Counted from the first letter of the stretch, positions 25,127 through 37,830 are shown. The stretch: 64,000 nt of DNA from Chondrosia reniformis (GCA_947172415.1 OX359198.1:3937401-4001400), one strand, 5' to 3'. Numbers and translations are program-made. The notes: generated from the letters alone by a model not told the origin.

Positions 25127-26976
25127 GTAAAGGTACAATTTTATGCGGGTGAAAATTTATGAGAATTTGCAAAATTTGGCTTCACAACAAATGTATGCGC
25201 TTTTTATTTATGCTTTTGTGACAATCAAGAGGATTAAAAGGTACATGGATATACGTATATTATGAATTGTCCAAGTGCCTGATCAAATAATGATGTTCAA
25301 AAAATGACTAGTATATGATTACATACAGGTATATTAAAAAACATTTACTCTTTGTCACTGTCCGAGGCAAACAGATTGTTGTCACTGACTTCGAGATCTT
25401 GCACTGGATCTACCTCTAGAACACCCTTTTACAAGGCTTCAGTTATTCCAGCCTTCTTTAATCCATTCTTTACAATGCCTGGATTGGCTCAAATGTAATC
25501 ATAAGCTGAAATAAACCACCTGCCACTCAGCTTCTTCATCACTAACATCTGCATGTCTACTTGCACTTCTTTAACTTGGGTACTAGCATCTAGTTTCTTG
25601 CTAACCTCTTGGGCATACCAATCGCTGAACCTGCTCCTTAATCTGTCTTTAAAGGGCTTGTTGATACTCAGATCAAGTAGCTGAAACAGGTCAGTGCAGT
25701 TGTTGGGGACACGCACATGGAGGATCCTGTTGTTTTCAAGGGGAGTGTGCATACTGTCACACAAATGGCCTTTGAATACATCAAAGACCACAAGGGCAAC
25801 TTGGTCAGTAGTAGTAGTGCGAACATCTTCAACGTACGGCAGAATTACATTTTTGATGAATCGCAGTGTGGTATCTTCACTGGCCCAATGGTTAGGTGTA
25901 TGCCATATGTCAAAGCCACTGGGGAAGGTCTGAGAAGGATGGCATCTCTCAGTTTTTCCCTGGTGCAGGAATTGCAGGGGAAGTAGCTCCCCAGAGAGTG
26001 TACCTACAAGAGTAGCTGTGACTTGACCTTTGTCGTTAATACCAGCGATTGCAACTCTCTTTGCTCCTTCTTGTTCCAGGGTCCAGTTTGATGATGGCAC
26101 TAGCTTAACACCTGCTTGATCCCAATCGATCACAAGTGCAGATGGGATTTTGTGTGCATCCACCATTCCTTTAATCTGCAACAGGTAAGACTTTCTGTAT
26201 TTAGCAATGTCGGCATCAGATAGTTTGGTCTTAGCCTGGGTGGAGCCTCGGCGCTTCACAAAGTTCATTCGTCGCATCAATGACTGTGCCCATGGACGCT
26301 TCAGCTCAATAGTTCCTCCGTATTTCTTTGGCAGCATTCTATCAAAAGCAGTTACTACCCCTCTCCAGCAGCCAAGACAATATTGACATTCACAGCCTTT
26401 CTCAAGGCCTTGATATATGCCTGTACTTTGGTGTCCACATCGCCAAGAGTTACTGGACGCCCTCTCTTCCTTGATCTAATACTCTTTACTTCTGTCAAGG
26501 GTTCCTCTTTAACTCCTCAATTTAGCGGTTATTAAACAGGCGAACGGTGCGTTCTCCTAGCTGTCCACACTCAAAATCTGCCTTGAACTTCTTGACTGCC
26601 TCTACATTTCCATTCTAGGAAGTGTATCTCTCTATGGCAGCTCGCTGTTCAGCGGTAAACATTGTGTAAGCCTTACGCCTTCTCGGCTGCTTTGCTTGTT
26701 GTACCTCACGTAGAACAGCTGCATTTTGCTGATTGTATCACGACATTTTTGAGCTGTGTTTCTCTGGCTGTTGGCAAAGAATTTGCAGGTTGAAAATAAC
26801 GAAACAAAGCCATCATTCACTGTGTTAACGTATGTACATGTTACAATCGGCTGTAAATATATATAATCTCGTGCTTTCATGCCGTGCTAATATAATGCGA
26901 ATAGAAATTCATGCGCCCAGGAATTGACTCGCATAATTCGCATAAATAAAACTCACGCATAAAATTGTCACTTTAC
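25127..26976 (-). mobile_element. Decayed pogo-like DNA transposon with terminal inverted repeats
   Basis: The ends match as inverted repeats of about 21 bp with two or three differences: GTAAAGGTACAATTTTATG at the left (25,127) and the complement of GTAAAGTGACAATTTTATG at the right (26,976). Both ends also carry several ATGCG/CGCAT copies within 100 bases, likely transposase-binding subterminal repeats. A TA dinucleotide sits at each end, consistent with the TA target site of this superfamily. The transposase reads on the minus strand. The satellite resumes directly outside both ends. Confidence 0.85.
25345..26662 (-). pseudogene. pogo-like DDE transposase, inactivated
   Basis: The start codon at 26,662 begins MFTAEQRAAIERYTS, followed by a stop. 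The N-terminal helix-turn-helix part is then read through further stops and shifts (near 26,620, 26,525 and 26,350), including KRGRPVTLGDVD. From 26,337 the frame is open for 282 codons. It contains VIDWDQAGVKLVPSSNW (first catalytic Asp), VALVVFDVFKGHL (second) and LDLSINKPFKDRL (third), the DDD pattern and NKP box of pogo-type transposases. Two more in-frame stops interrupt the tail before an acidic end (DSDKE) at 25,345. The catalytic domain is intact but the DNA-binding domain is not, so the protein could not mobilise its element. Confidence 0.88.
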
Positions 26977-29900
26977 CATATTTACTACTTGTGTGTTCTA
27001 GTTGTATGTACTATTTGTATGTAACAGTTCTGTTTAAAATTACTATTGGTAGTTACTAGTTTTATGTACCAGTTCTATGTACTAGTTGTGTGTATTAGTT
27101 GTATGTTCTGGTTGTGTTTCCTAGTTCTATGTACTAGTTGTAGCTCTAGTTGTATGAACTAGTTGAATGTACTAGTCGTATGTGCTAGTTGTATGAACTA
27201 GTATTCATTGTATTTACTGGTTGTAGGTACTAGTTGTACGTACTCGTTGTATGAACCAGTTCTAGTTATAATTGCTAGTTGTAGGTCCTAGTTGTACGTA
27301 CTAGTTGTAAGTACTAGTTGTATGTACTAGTTACCTGTTGAATGTACTATTGTATGTTCTAGTTGTATGTACAAATTATATATACTAGTTGTATGTTCTA
27401 GTTTAATGTACTAGTTTTATGTAGTTGTTCTAAGTGCTAGTTGTAAGAGTTGTATGTACTAGGTGTGTGTACTACTTATGATGTACTCGTACTATGTACT
27501 AGCTCTATGGTCTTGTTGTATTCTTAGTTGTATGTACTAGTTGTATGTACTAGTTGTATGGACTAGTTGTATGTACTAGTTGTAAGTACTATTTCTATGT
27601 ACTAGTTATAAGTGTATATACTAGTTATATGTAGTAGTTGTGTGTTCTAGTTATATGTACTAGTTGTGTACTAGTTGTATGTACTAGTTTTATATACTAG
27701 CTGTATAAACTAGTTGTCGGTACTAGTTGTGTGTTATTGTTGTATGTACTAGTTATCTTTACCAATGTTACTTATGAGTTGTTTGGACTAGTTGTATGGA
27801 TTAATTTTATGTACTAGTTGTATGTAAGAGTTGTATGTGTATGTACTAGATATATGTTCTAGTTGTGTGTTCCAGTTATATGTGCTAGTTGTGTGCTCTA
27901 GTTGTATGTACTGCTTGTATGTAATGGTTGTAGGCTTTAGTTGTATGTACTAGTTGTATATGTATGTATATACTAGTTATATGAACTAGTTGTATGTATT
28001 AGTTGAATGTACGAGTTCAATTTACTACTTCATGTACTAGTTGTGTTTCCTAGTTCTATGTACTAGTCGTAGTTATAGTTGTATGTACTAGTTGTATTTA
28101 GTAGTCGTTTGTACTAGTTGTGCATTAGTTTAATGTACTAGTTGTATGTACTAATTGTATGTACTAGTTGTATGTAACAGTTCTGGACTAGTTGTATGTA
28201 CTAGTTTTAGTACTAGTTGTGTGTACTAGTTGTTTCTACAAGTTCTATGTACTAGTTCTATGTAATAGTTGTAGTAGTAGTTGTATGAACTAGTTGTATG
28301 TACTAGTTGTATGTACTAGTTTAATATACTAGTGGTCTGTTTTAATTGAATGTACCAGTTCTATGTACTAGTTGTATGTACTAGTTTCTAGTTGTTTGTA
28401 TTAGTTGTGACTTCTGTTTGTGTTTCCTAGTTCTATATACTAGTTGTAGCTCTAGTTGTATGAACTAGTTGAATGAACTAGTTGTATGTACTAGTTGTAG
28501 GTAGTAGTTGTATGTATTAGTTGTATGTAATAGTTGTACTTAAAATTTACTAGTATTATGGTCTAGTTATATTTACTAGTTATGTACTAGCTGTAGGTAG
28601 CAGTTGTATGATACTATCTGCATGTACTACCTCTATGTACTACTTTTATGTACTTGTTGCATTTACTAATTCTATGTCCTAAAACTGGTTATCTATACTA
28701 GTTGTATGTACTAGTTGTATGTACTATTTCAATGTACTAGTTATACGTGTATGTGCTAGTTATATGTTCTAGTTCTGTGTACTAGTTGTATGTACTAATT
28801 GTTTGTCCTAGTTGTATGCACTAGCTGTATATGCCAGTTGTGTGAACTAGTTCTATGTACTAGTTGTATGTACTAGTTGTATGGAATAGTTGTATGTACT
28901 AGTTGTATGTACTGTTTTTGTACTTTGTCTGTCTATTAGTTGTAGTAACAGTATAACTTTTTAGTTGTATGGACCAGTGGTATGTACTAGTTGTATATAC
29001 TACCTGTATTTACTTTTTGTATGTACTATTTGTATGTACTAGTTACTAGTTGTATGTACTAGTTGTTTGTACTAGTTGTATGTACTAGTTGTGGGTGCTA
29101 GTTTTGTGTACTAGTTCTATGTTCAACTTGTTCGTACTAGTTGAATGTGCTAGTTGTATGTACTAATTGCATGTAATAATTGCTTGCATTAGGTGTATTT
29201 ACTAGTTATGATGTACTCGTTCTATATACTGTTTCTATGTACTCGCTGCGCTTACTATTTACCATTTGCATGTACTAGTTGTATGTACTAGTTACTAGTT
29301 GTAAGTACTAGTTGCATGTTCTAGTTGTATGTATGTACTAAATATATGTACTAGTTGTATGTACTAGTTGTATGGACTAATTGTATGTAGTAGTTGTATG
29401 GACTATTTATGTGTACTAGTTATATGTCTATGATCTAGGTATATGTACTAGTTGTATGAACTATTTGTATGAACCAGTTTTATGAACTAGTTGTATGTAC
29501 TAGTTGCATGTATATACTATTTGTTTGTCCTAGTTGTATGTACTAGATGTATATACTAGTTGTGTGAACCAATTCTATGTACTATTTGCATGTACTCTTT
29601 CTATGAGCTTGTTCTATGTACTTGTAATTGTGATAGTTATATGTATTAGTTGTATATACTAGTTGTACGGACTAGTTGTTTGTAATTGTTGTATGTACTA
29701 GTTATATTTACTAGTTTTTGTTACAAGTTTTGTGTATTAGTTGTGTGCACTAGTTGTATGGACTAGGTGGATATACTAGTTGTATGTACTATTCGTATGT
29801 AGTAGTTATATCTACTAGATATATGTACTAGTTGAATGTACTAGTTGCATGGACTAGTTGTATGTACTAGTTGTATGTACTAGTTGTATGCGCTAGTTGT

Positions 29901-32584
29901 ATGTACTAGTTTTATGTACTGGTTCTATGTACTAGTTGTAGTACTAATATAATATAATACCTGAATGTACTTGTTGTAAGTACTAGTTGTATGTACTAGT
30001 TCTATATACTAGTTGTATGTACAAATTGTAAGTACTAGTTCTATGAACTTGTTCTCTGGACTAGTTCTATGTACTAATTGTATGTACTAGTTCTATGAAT
30101 TAATTGTATTCACTAGTTGTCTGTACTAGTTATATGATCTAGTTGTTTGTCGTAGTTTTATGTACTAGTTGTATGTACTGGTTGTGTGTAATTGTTCTAT
30201 GTACTACCTTTATTGATTAGTTTTTGTTACGAGTTGTGTGTATTATTTGTATGTACTATTTGTATGTACTAGTTGGATATACGAGTTGTATGTGCTAACT
30301 GTAGGTACTAGTTGTATGTACTAGTTGTATGTACTATTTGTATGTACTAGTAATGTACCAGGTTTATGCATTAGTTGTATGAACTACTTGTAGGTTCTAG
30401 TTGTGTGTACTAGTTATATGTAGTAGATATATGTACTAGTTGTATTTACTGGTTGTAGGTATTAATTGTACAAACTAGTTCTATATACTAGTTCTATGTA
30501 CTAGTTGTATGGACTAGTTGTATGGACTAGTAGGAAAGACTAGTTGTATGTGCCAGTTGTATGCACTAATTCTTTGTGTCAGTTTTAGAAGTAGTTGTAT
30601 TTACTACTTGTATGTACTAGTTGTAAGTATATACTAGTTTTATGTACTAGTTCTATGTACTAGTTGTAGTACCAGTATAATTTACTAGTTGTATGTACTA
30701 GTCGTATGTACTAGTTGTATGTGCTATTTATATGTACTAGTTATATGTGTATTTACTAGGTATATGTACTAGTTGTATGTACTTGTAATAATTACTAGTT
30801 GTATATACTAACTGTATATACTAGTTGTAGGTTCTAGTATTAGTTATTCTAGGTACCATGTAGTTACTAGTTGTGTGTACTAGTTGTGTGTACTAGTTCT
30901 ATGTACAACTTGTACATCTAGTTGCATGTGCTAGTTGCATGTACTAATTGTATGTAATAATCGCATATATTAGGTGTATGCACTAGCTGTAAGTACTTGT
31001 TCTATGTGGTAGTTTTATGTAGTGGTTTTATGTACAAATTGTATGGACTACTTGCTTGTACTAGTAGTATATACTAGTTATGATGTACTCGCTCTATATA
31101 CTGTTTCCATGTACTAGCTGCGCTCACTAGTTACCAGTTGTACGTACTAGTTGTATACACTAGTTGTATGTTTATACTAGTTTTATGTACTAGTTCTATG
31201 TAGTAGTTGTATGTGTATGTACTAGGTATATGTACTAGTTTTATGTACTAGTTAAAAGTACTAGTTGTATATACCAACTGTATATACCAGTTGTAGGTTC
31301 TAGTACTAGTTATACTAGGTACCATGTAGTGACTAGTTGTATGTACAAGTTATTTGTAAAAGCTGTATGTACTAGTTGTGTGTACTAGTTGTGTGCACTA
31401 GTTCTATGTACAACTTGTACGTTCTAGTTGTATGTATTAATTGTATGTAATAATTGCATGTATTAGGTGTATGTACTAGTTGTAAGTACTATTATAAATT
31501 TTATTTACTAGTTGTAGGTACTAGTTGTTTGTATTAGTCGTATGTAGTGGTTTTATTTACTAATTGTATGTATTACTTGCATGTACTAGTAGTATAGACT
31601 AGTTATGTTGTACTCGTTCTATATACTGTTTCTATGAACTAGCTGCGCTTAATAGTTACCAGTTGCATGTACTAGTTGTATGTACTAGTTACTGGTTGTA
31701 AGTACTAGTTGAATGTTCTAGTTGTAAGAATGTACTAAATATATGTACTAGTTGTATGTACAAGTCCTATTTATATTTACTAGTTGTATGTACCAGTTGT
31801 ATGCACTAGTTATGTACCAGTTGTGAGTACTATTTGTAAGTACTAGTTTTATATACTAGTTTAGATGTACTCATTCTATATACTAGTTGTATGTACTAGT
31901 TGTATGTACCAGTTGTATGGACTAGTTGTGTGTACTAGTTCAATGTACTATTTGTATGTACTAGTAACTAGTTGTATGTACTAATTGTATGGACTAGTTT
32001 TGGGTGCTAGTTCTATGTACTAGTTGTATGTACTAATTGTATGTGCTAGTTTTATGTAGTAGTTGTTTGTACTAGTACTAGTTATATTTACTAGTTCTAT
32101 GGACTAGTTGTCTGTACTAGTTGTATGTACTAGTGGTGTGTACAATTTCTATGTTCTAGTTGTATAAACAAGTTGTATGTACTAATTTCTATTTCTTCGT
32201 ACTAGTTGAATGTACTAGTTGTATGTACTAGTTGTATGTAGTACTTGCATACACTAGTTATATTAACGAGATGTAGATACTAATGGTATATGCTAGTTGA
32301 ATGTAATTTTGTAAGTACTAGTTACTAGATGTATATACTAGTTGTATGTACTAGTTGAATGTACTAGTTGTAGGTACTAGTTGTATGTACTATTTATAAA
32401 TACTAGTTATATGTTCAAGTTCCAGGATTAATTACTAGTTGTATGTACAAGTTGAATTAATAGTTGTATGTCCTAGTTGAATGTACTCGTTGTATGTACA
32501 AGTTGCATGTACTTTTTGTTTGTACTAATTTTAAATACTAGTTATATGTTCATATTCCAGTTAAAATTACTAGTTGTATGTACA
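26977..32584 (+). repeat. 13-bp satellite array, block 5
   Basis: Forward monomers with a distinct set of diverged units. CTGCGCTTACTATTTACCA-type sequence appears near 29,250 and again near 31,125 and 31,645. GGTACCATGTAGT appears near 30,850 and 31,320. These give partial duplications of roughly 470-520 bp. The last 140 bases are a duplicated unit, the second copy of which was hit by the fold-back element. Confidence 0.94.
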
Positions 32585-33331
32585 ATCTTTGTAAAGGTTC
32601 ATCTTTCGACTTTTAGAGCGTCTAGAGACGCAGTTTTTTCGATTCTTCTGTCTGCCAAACGTTTCGACCCTGGGGGTCTTCTTCAGTGACTGGTGTTGGT
32701 CTTCAAGGTGTCTTCATTTATAGGCATCTTTTCCCGCCATTTTCGATTACCTCATCAGTGATGTCATCGGTTACATCATTTCCGGAGGAAGGAGAGGTGA
32801 AGGGAGTATTCATAAAAAAGGGTTTCCAACCACTTCTTAGTACAATTCCTTGATCTAAGTTCATTCTTACCTGACATTGTTGGATCTTCAGGGCTTCCTT
32901 AATTCTTCTTCTGTACCAGTTCTCTTCCCTCTCCACCACTCTGGCTTGGCTCCACTCAAGAAGGTACAGAAGAAGAATTAAGGAAGCCCTGAAGATCCAA
33001 CAATGTCAGGTATAAATTAAATTAGATCAAGGAATTGTACTAAGAAGTGGTTGGAAACCCTTTTTATGAATACTCCCTTCACCTCTCCTTCCTCCGGAAA
33101 TGATGTAACCGATGACATCACTGATGAGGTAATCGAAAATGGCGGGAAAAGATGCCTATAAATGAAGACACCTTGAAGACCAACACCAGTCACTGAAGAA
33201 GACCCCCAGGGTCGAAACGTTTGGCAGACAGAAGAATCGAAAAAACTGCGTCTCTAGACGCTCTAAAAATCGAAAGATGAACCTTTACAAAGATAAGTTC
33301 GACGCAGTTAGAAGAAATCCTTATTCCATTA
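32585..33331. mobile_element. Giant palindromic fold-back element (family B, copy 2)
   Basis: Two arms of 333 and 332 bases (32,585-32,917 and 32,963-33,294) are near-perfect inverted repeats around a 45-base spacer, followed by the 3' tail AAGTTCGACGCAGTTA seen in copy 1. TTGTATGTACA flanks the insert on both sides (32,574-32,584 and 33,332-33,342). Each arm has a 14-bp hairpin (GCGTCT-AG-AGACGC) and a hammerhead-like core (CTGAAGA, GACCC/GGGTC stem, GAAAC). The whole is about 71 percent longer inside the palindrome than copy 1, whose arms are only 74 bp. Short open frames inside the arms mirror each other and are not genes. Confidence 0.85.
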
Positions 33332-33342
33332 TTGTATGTACA

Positions 33343-34059
33343 AGTTGAATTAATAGTTGTATGTCCTAGTTGAATGTACTCGTTGTATGTACAAGTTCCA
33401 TGGACTAGTTGTATGACATTAATGTATGTAAATGTTATATGTAGTAGTTGTTTGTAGAAGTTGTGTGTACTATTTATATGTATAAGTTATATGTACTTGT
33501 TCAATGTGTACGTTCTAGTTAAAATTACTTATTTTCTGAACAAGTTGTATGTATTAGTTGTGTGAACTAGATATGTGTAATTGTTGTATGTACTAGTTAT
33601 ATTTACTAGTTTTAGTTACTAGTTGTATGTACTAGTTTTATGTACTAGTTGTATGTAGTAGTTGTATATACTAGAACTACTTATATTTACTTGTTGTAGG
33701 TACAAGTTGTATGTACTAGCTGTGTGTACTAGATCTGTCAACCAGTTACTAGATAAAAGTACCAGTTGTGTGTACTAGTTTTATGTACTAGTTGTATGTA
33801 CTATATAGTCTTATGAACTAGTTGTATGTACTAGTTGTATGTACTAGATGTTTGTAGTAGTTGTATGAACTGGAACTAGTTATATTTACTATTTCTAGGA
33901 AATGGTTGTATGTACTGGTTGTAAGTAATAGTCAAACCTACTACTTATTACTTGTATGGTCTAGTAGTATATACTAGTTGTATGTACACGTTACTAGTTG
34001 TAAGTACTAGTTGTTTGTAGTAGAACTAGTTATATTTACTATTTATATTTACTTTTTTG
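33343..34059 (+). repeat. 13-bp satellite array, block 6
   Basis: The first 55 bases are identical to 32,450-32,504, showing that the fold-back element landed in a locally duplicated unit. The rest is ordinary forward satellite. Confidence 0.92.
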
Positions 34060-35302
34060 TAGATTTAGCAAGGCCTTTGACTCAATTTGTCATTCATTAC
34101 TATTGGAAATGCTATCAAGATATGGTTTCAGGGGCAAGGTTTTGGAATGGTTCCAAGATTATTTGATTGGCAGGAAACAGGGGGTAATCTATGGTGCGGA
34201 AGTGTCTGAGTAGTCTGATGTCACAGCTTGTGTGCCCCAGGGTTATGTTCTTGGGCCTCTGCTCTTCACCATTTTCATTAATGACCTTCCAAATTACATC
34301 TCTGATTGTAAAATGATGTTACATGCTGATGATACAACAATGTACTACTCTCATTCCAGTGTTGTAAGGTTGATGGAGGTACTTGATCTGGATATTCATC
34401 GAATGACTAGTTGGTTTCAGCGGAACGGTCTAAAAGTTATTGTGAAAAAGACACAGTTTATGAATTTTTCAAAGAAGTGTAGGAAGAAAGAAGCTAACAG
34501 AGTGGAGGTCAGAATGGAAGGTGTGGTACTAAAGAGTTCTGAAGAAGTAAAGTACTTAGGAGTAACTGTTGATTGGCAGCTGACTTGGAAGGAACATATT
34601 GACAGAATAAGAATAAAGTGTATCTCTGGTTTATCCCTATTATATAAGGTAAAGAGTGCACTGCCTTTGAAGATGAAAAAGCAGCTTTTTGAATTATTGA
34701 TCCAACCCCATTTGGACTACTGTGCTGTTGTATTGGCAGAGTGTTCCAAGGAGAGTGCCACCAAGTTAGAGAGAATCCAGAAGGCAGGAATGAGGATGAT
34801 TCTAAACATCCATCAGAGGGACTTCCCGTCAGCAGTTATGAGGTGCAAGCTTGGTTGAATGTCCCTGAGTTATCGGAGGAGTATGTTTAGTGCCAAGTGC
34901 ACAAGAAAGTACATAGTTCACAAAGTACCCATTTATATGACAAAGCAATTCAAAACACATGAAGAGTTAGGTTTGTGATCTACTAGGAGAGCAAGTGACA
35001 TATACTTGCCAACTCCAAAGTCTAATTGGCTAGCTAAGTCCTACTTCTACAAAGCTGGACAGGAATGGAATTCTTTACCCCTAGAAATAAGGGCAACTGG
35101 TGATCAAGTCTACAGGAGAAGAATAATGACTTACTTTATGGAGTTAAATTTATTCCTATTCGGAATTTTTATAATTTATTTCAAATGTTAGAAATATATT
35201 AACTCATATATTTTTTCTATATATATAAGGTCCCCTATTCATACCAGTATTGTGCTGATGGGGCTGTAACTTTAACAATAATAATAATAACAATAATAAT
35301 TT
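34060..35302 (+). mobile_element. 5'-truncated CR1/jockey-like LINE
   Basis: Starts abruptly within the reverse transcriptase and ends with an AT-rich 3' UTR and an (AAT)n-type tail at about 35,277-35,301. The boundary to the satellite is sharp on both sides. The 3' end has GCTGATGGGGCTGTAACTT before the tail. Confidence 0.82.
34071..35191 (+). pseudogene. LINE reverse transcriptase with three in-frame stops
   Basis: One frame carries the motifs in order: FSKAFDSICHSLLLEML (motif A), VPQGYVLGPLLFTIFINDL (motif B, with Y for the usual S), MLHADDTTMYYS (motif C, the ADD catalytic pair), VKYLGVTVDWQLTWKEHI, and near the end YKAGQEWNSLPLEIR. Stops occur in frame at about 34,211 (TAG), 34,856 (TGA) and 34,976 (TGA); everything else is open. 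These look like point mutations in an otherwise aligned frame. The endonuclease domain is missing through 5' truncation. Assignment to CR1, L2 or jockey cannot be settled by eye. Confidence 0.87.
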
Positions 35303-36385
35303 GCAGGTACTAGTTGTTTGTACTTGTTGTTTGTACTAGTTGAATGTACTACTTGTAGTACTAGTTGTACGTATTAGTTGAATGTGCCAGTTCAATGTAC
35401 TAGTTGTATGTACTATTTGTATGTACTAGTTAATATTTGAATGTACTAGTTGTATGTACTAGTTGTAATTAACAGTACTGGTTATATTAACTAGTTGTAG
35501 GTACTTGTTGTATGTACTAGTTATATGTACTAGTTGCATGTACTAGTTCTATGTACGTGTTGTATGTACTAGTTATATGTACTAGTTCCATGTACTAGTT
35601 CTATGTACTTGTTGTACGTACTAGTTATATGTACTAGTTGCATGTACTAGTTCTATGTACTTGTTGTATGTACTAGTTACTATTTGTATTTACTAGTTGT
35701 GTTTACTAGTACTAGTTATATTTACTAGTTGTATGTACTATTTGTAGGTACTAGCTGTATGTACACCTTACAGGTTGTTTGTACTAGTTGTCTGTAGTTG
35801 TATGGACTAGTATAGTTATATTTACTATTTACAAATACTAGTTTTATGTACTAGTTCTTTGTACTAGTTCTATGTACTAGTTGTTGTACTAGTTGAATGC
35901 ACTACTTGTATGCACTAGATGCATGTCCTGGTTGTGTGTAAAAGTTGTATGTACTAGATGTATGTCCTGGTTGCATGTAAAAGTTGTATGTACTAGTTTT
36001 ATGTACTAGTTGTATATGCTAGTTGTATATACTAGTTGTATATACTAGTTGTATGTACTAGTTTTGTGTACTCGTAACTTGTGGAAGTACTAGTCATATG
36101 TCCTAGTTATATGTACTAGTTCTTTGTAATATTTGCATGTAATAGTTGTATGCATTAGTTGTATTAAATAGTTTCATGTATTAGTTGTATGTACTAGTTT
36201 TGTGTACTCGTAACTTGTGCAAGTAATAGTCGTATGTACTAGTTATATGTACAAGTTCTTTGTAATATTTGCATGTAATAGTTGTATAAATTAGTTGTAT
36301 GTACTAGTTGTATATACTAGTTGTATGTACTAGTTGTGTGTACTCGTAAGTAGTTGTATGTACTACTTGTGTGTAATAGTTGTAT
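35303..36385 (+). repeat. 13-bp satellite array, block 7, with recent local amplification
   Basis: A 52-bp unit (four monomers with variants ATATG, GCATG, TCTATG, TTGTATG) is repeated three times from 35,521 with almost no divergence. A 136-bp unit starting GTTTTGTGTACTCGTAACTT occurs at 36,061 and 36,197. These are the cleanest higher-order repeats in the window. Confidence 0.93.
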
Positions 36386-36407
36386 TTACATAATATAGAT
36401 ATATATA

Positions 36408-36541
36408 AATGTTTACTTACAATCAAGTACTACACAGTGCAAGTTACAAATTTATACGCAGATGCAAGTGACTCCAAAGATAATCACACTGAGGTAATTA
36501 ATTTATTTCATGAACAATGTACTTGATTGTAAGTAAACATT
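36408..36541. repeat. Short inverted-repeat (MITE-like) hairpin element
   Basis: A perfect 23-bp inverted repeat at 36,408-36,430 and 36,519-36,541 (AATGTTTACTTACAATCAAG and complement) brackets 88 bases of unique sequence. TATATA runs lie on both outer sides. The size and the TA-rich flanks fit a miniature element with a TA target, though no family is identified. Confidence 0.65.
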
Positions 36542-37119
36542 GATATATATATATATTATGTAAACATTGCTGTTCTTATCAGAGTTACGCATATACGTCG
36601 GTTTATACTCTTATGTAGAGTATTAATGTGTATGGAATCTGCAAGGGATGGTAGCGATTATTTCGTTTCCTTATACATTTGCAAATGAATGAACTTTAAA
36701 ATCTCACATTCACGTTTTCTTGAGACACAAATTACTAATTGTAAACTTTGCCTTAGAATGTACCTCTAGAACTCAAACAGAACACACAGTCATTTTCAAA
36801 GACTTTTAAAATGTTCTAAATGATTAAATAGGTACACAGGAGCCCATGGATGAATGTGTACATGAATTTACTTGCACTGTATATAGAGTGGAATCTCATT
36901 ATAGTGAAACTCATTATCTCAACTCATTTCCACTCAACTCATGAGCTTGTACGCACGCATATTTATCCAAATCCACCCCTACATATCCAATTACACTCCT
37001 GCACACGTACACACAAGGAATTAGTAATAGAAAGCATAAGAAGAGATGACGGAGCTTAAAGTACCACAGTTTAACAATGGTCGTCTAAACGAATTTCTTT
37101 TATTTCTTTACACCAATAT
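36542..37119. other. Unique sequence, no gene recognised
   Basis: AT-rich single-copy-looking DNA between the hairpin element and the second dispersed repeat. A 69-codon open frame at 36,850-37,059 has no motif and no coding bias that I can see. Confidence 0.55.
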
Positions 37120-37830
37120 ATATAGCAACACTTTTGGCTTAAACTTAGCATGAACGTATACAATTACGCTTTATCTAACCTTCGCTACAACTTGCTTATT
37201 CGGTAGCTCCTTCTTGTAGGAAAGCATCGACTTGTCATATCAGTTCTCGAAAGGATGATCTTCTTTAGCAACGAGGCGGTGACGTTTTCGCAACGTCACA
37301 TGATTCACAAAATGTGTGTACCGAGCGACATACGAAGGTGTTGGTGACGCAATAGAAGAACATCAAAATACATCACCAGCTTGCGCAATCGTAACTTTGA
37401 ATTCTTCATTATATCTTGATTATTTTGCTCATTTAGTTAAGCAAAACTTCGCCAGACATTTCTTATACACATGTACCATGATATATGTTGATTTCACAGT
37501 TATCTCACGCACTGAAAATTTTTATCAATATAACACATGGTTTGCCTATAAATTTCCCATAGGTTTTCTATAGTCCTATGGCCTTTTATATACAAACTTT
37601 ATCTTCCGTTTTCTAAGAAACAGAGACCTAAATAAAAAATCCCTCAATTTTAAATGAGGTTTATACCCTAAACTTTATGATGATATGCTCATTTTGTTTT
37701 TAAGTTCTTTCTTGGAGCCATATGAATTTATTAATTATATTATTTATATATATTATATTATATTATATTATATTATATTAGATTACATTAGTATATTGTA
37801 ACTTGCACTGTATATATATGTATATATCTG
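37120..37830 (+). repeat. Dispersed repeat, copy 2
   Basis: Same orientation as 1-630 and alignable along its length; it starts near TTGGCTTAAACTTAGCATGA. It has an extra (ATATT)n expansion at about 37,735-37,780 just before the shared GTAACTTGCACTG end. Like copy 1 it sits beside a block of satellite. Confidence 0.85.

Noticed and set aside
32718..32939. ORF of 73 codons within the fold-back element
   Set aside because: It lies in the inverted arm, is mirrored in the other arm, and has no recognisable motif.
34856..34978. TGA read as tryptophan in the CR1/jockey-like LINE
   Set aside because: One TGA falls where Trp would fit, but a TAG is also in frame and the other TGA fits a mutated Arg codon, so ordinary decay explains all.
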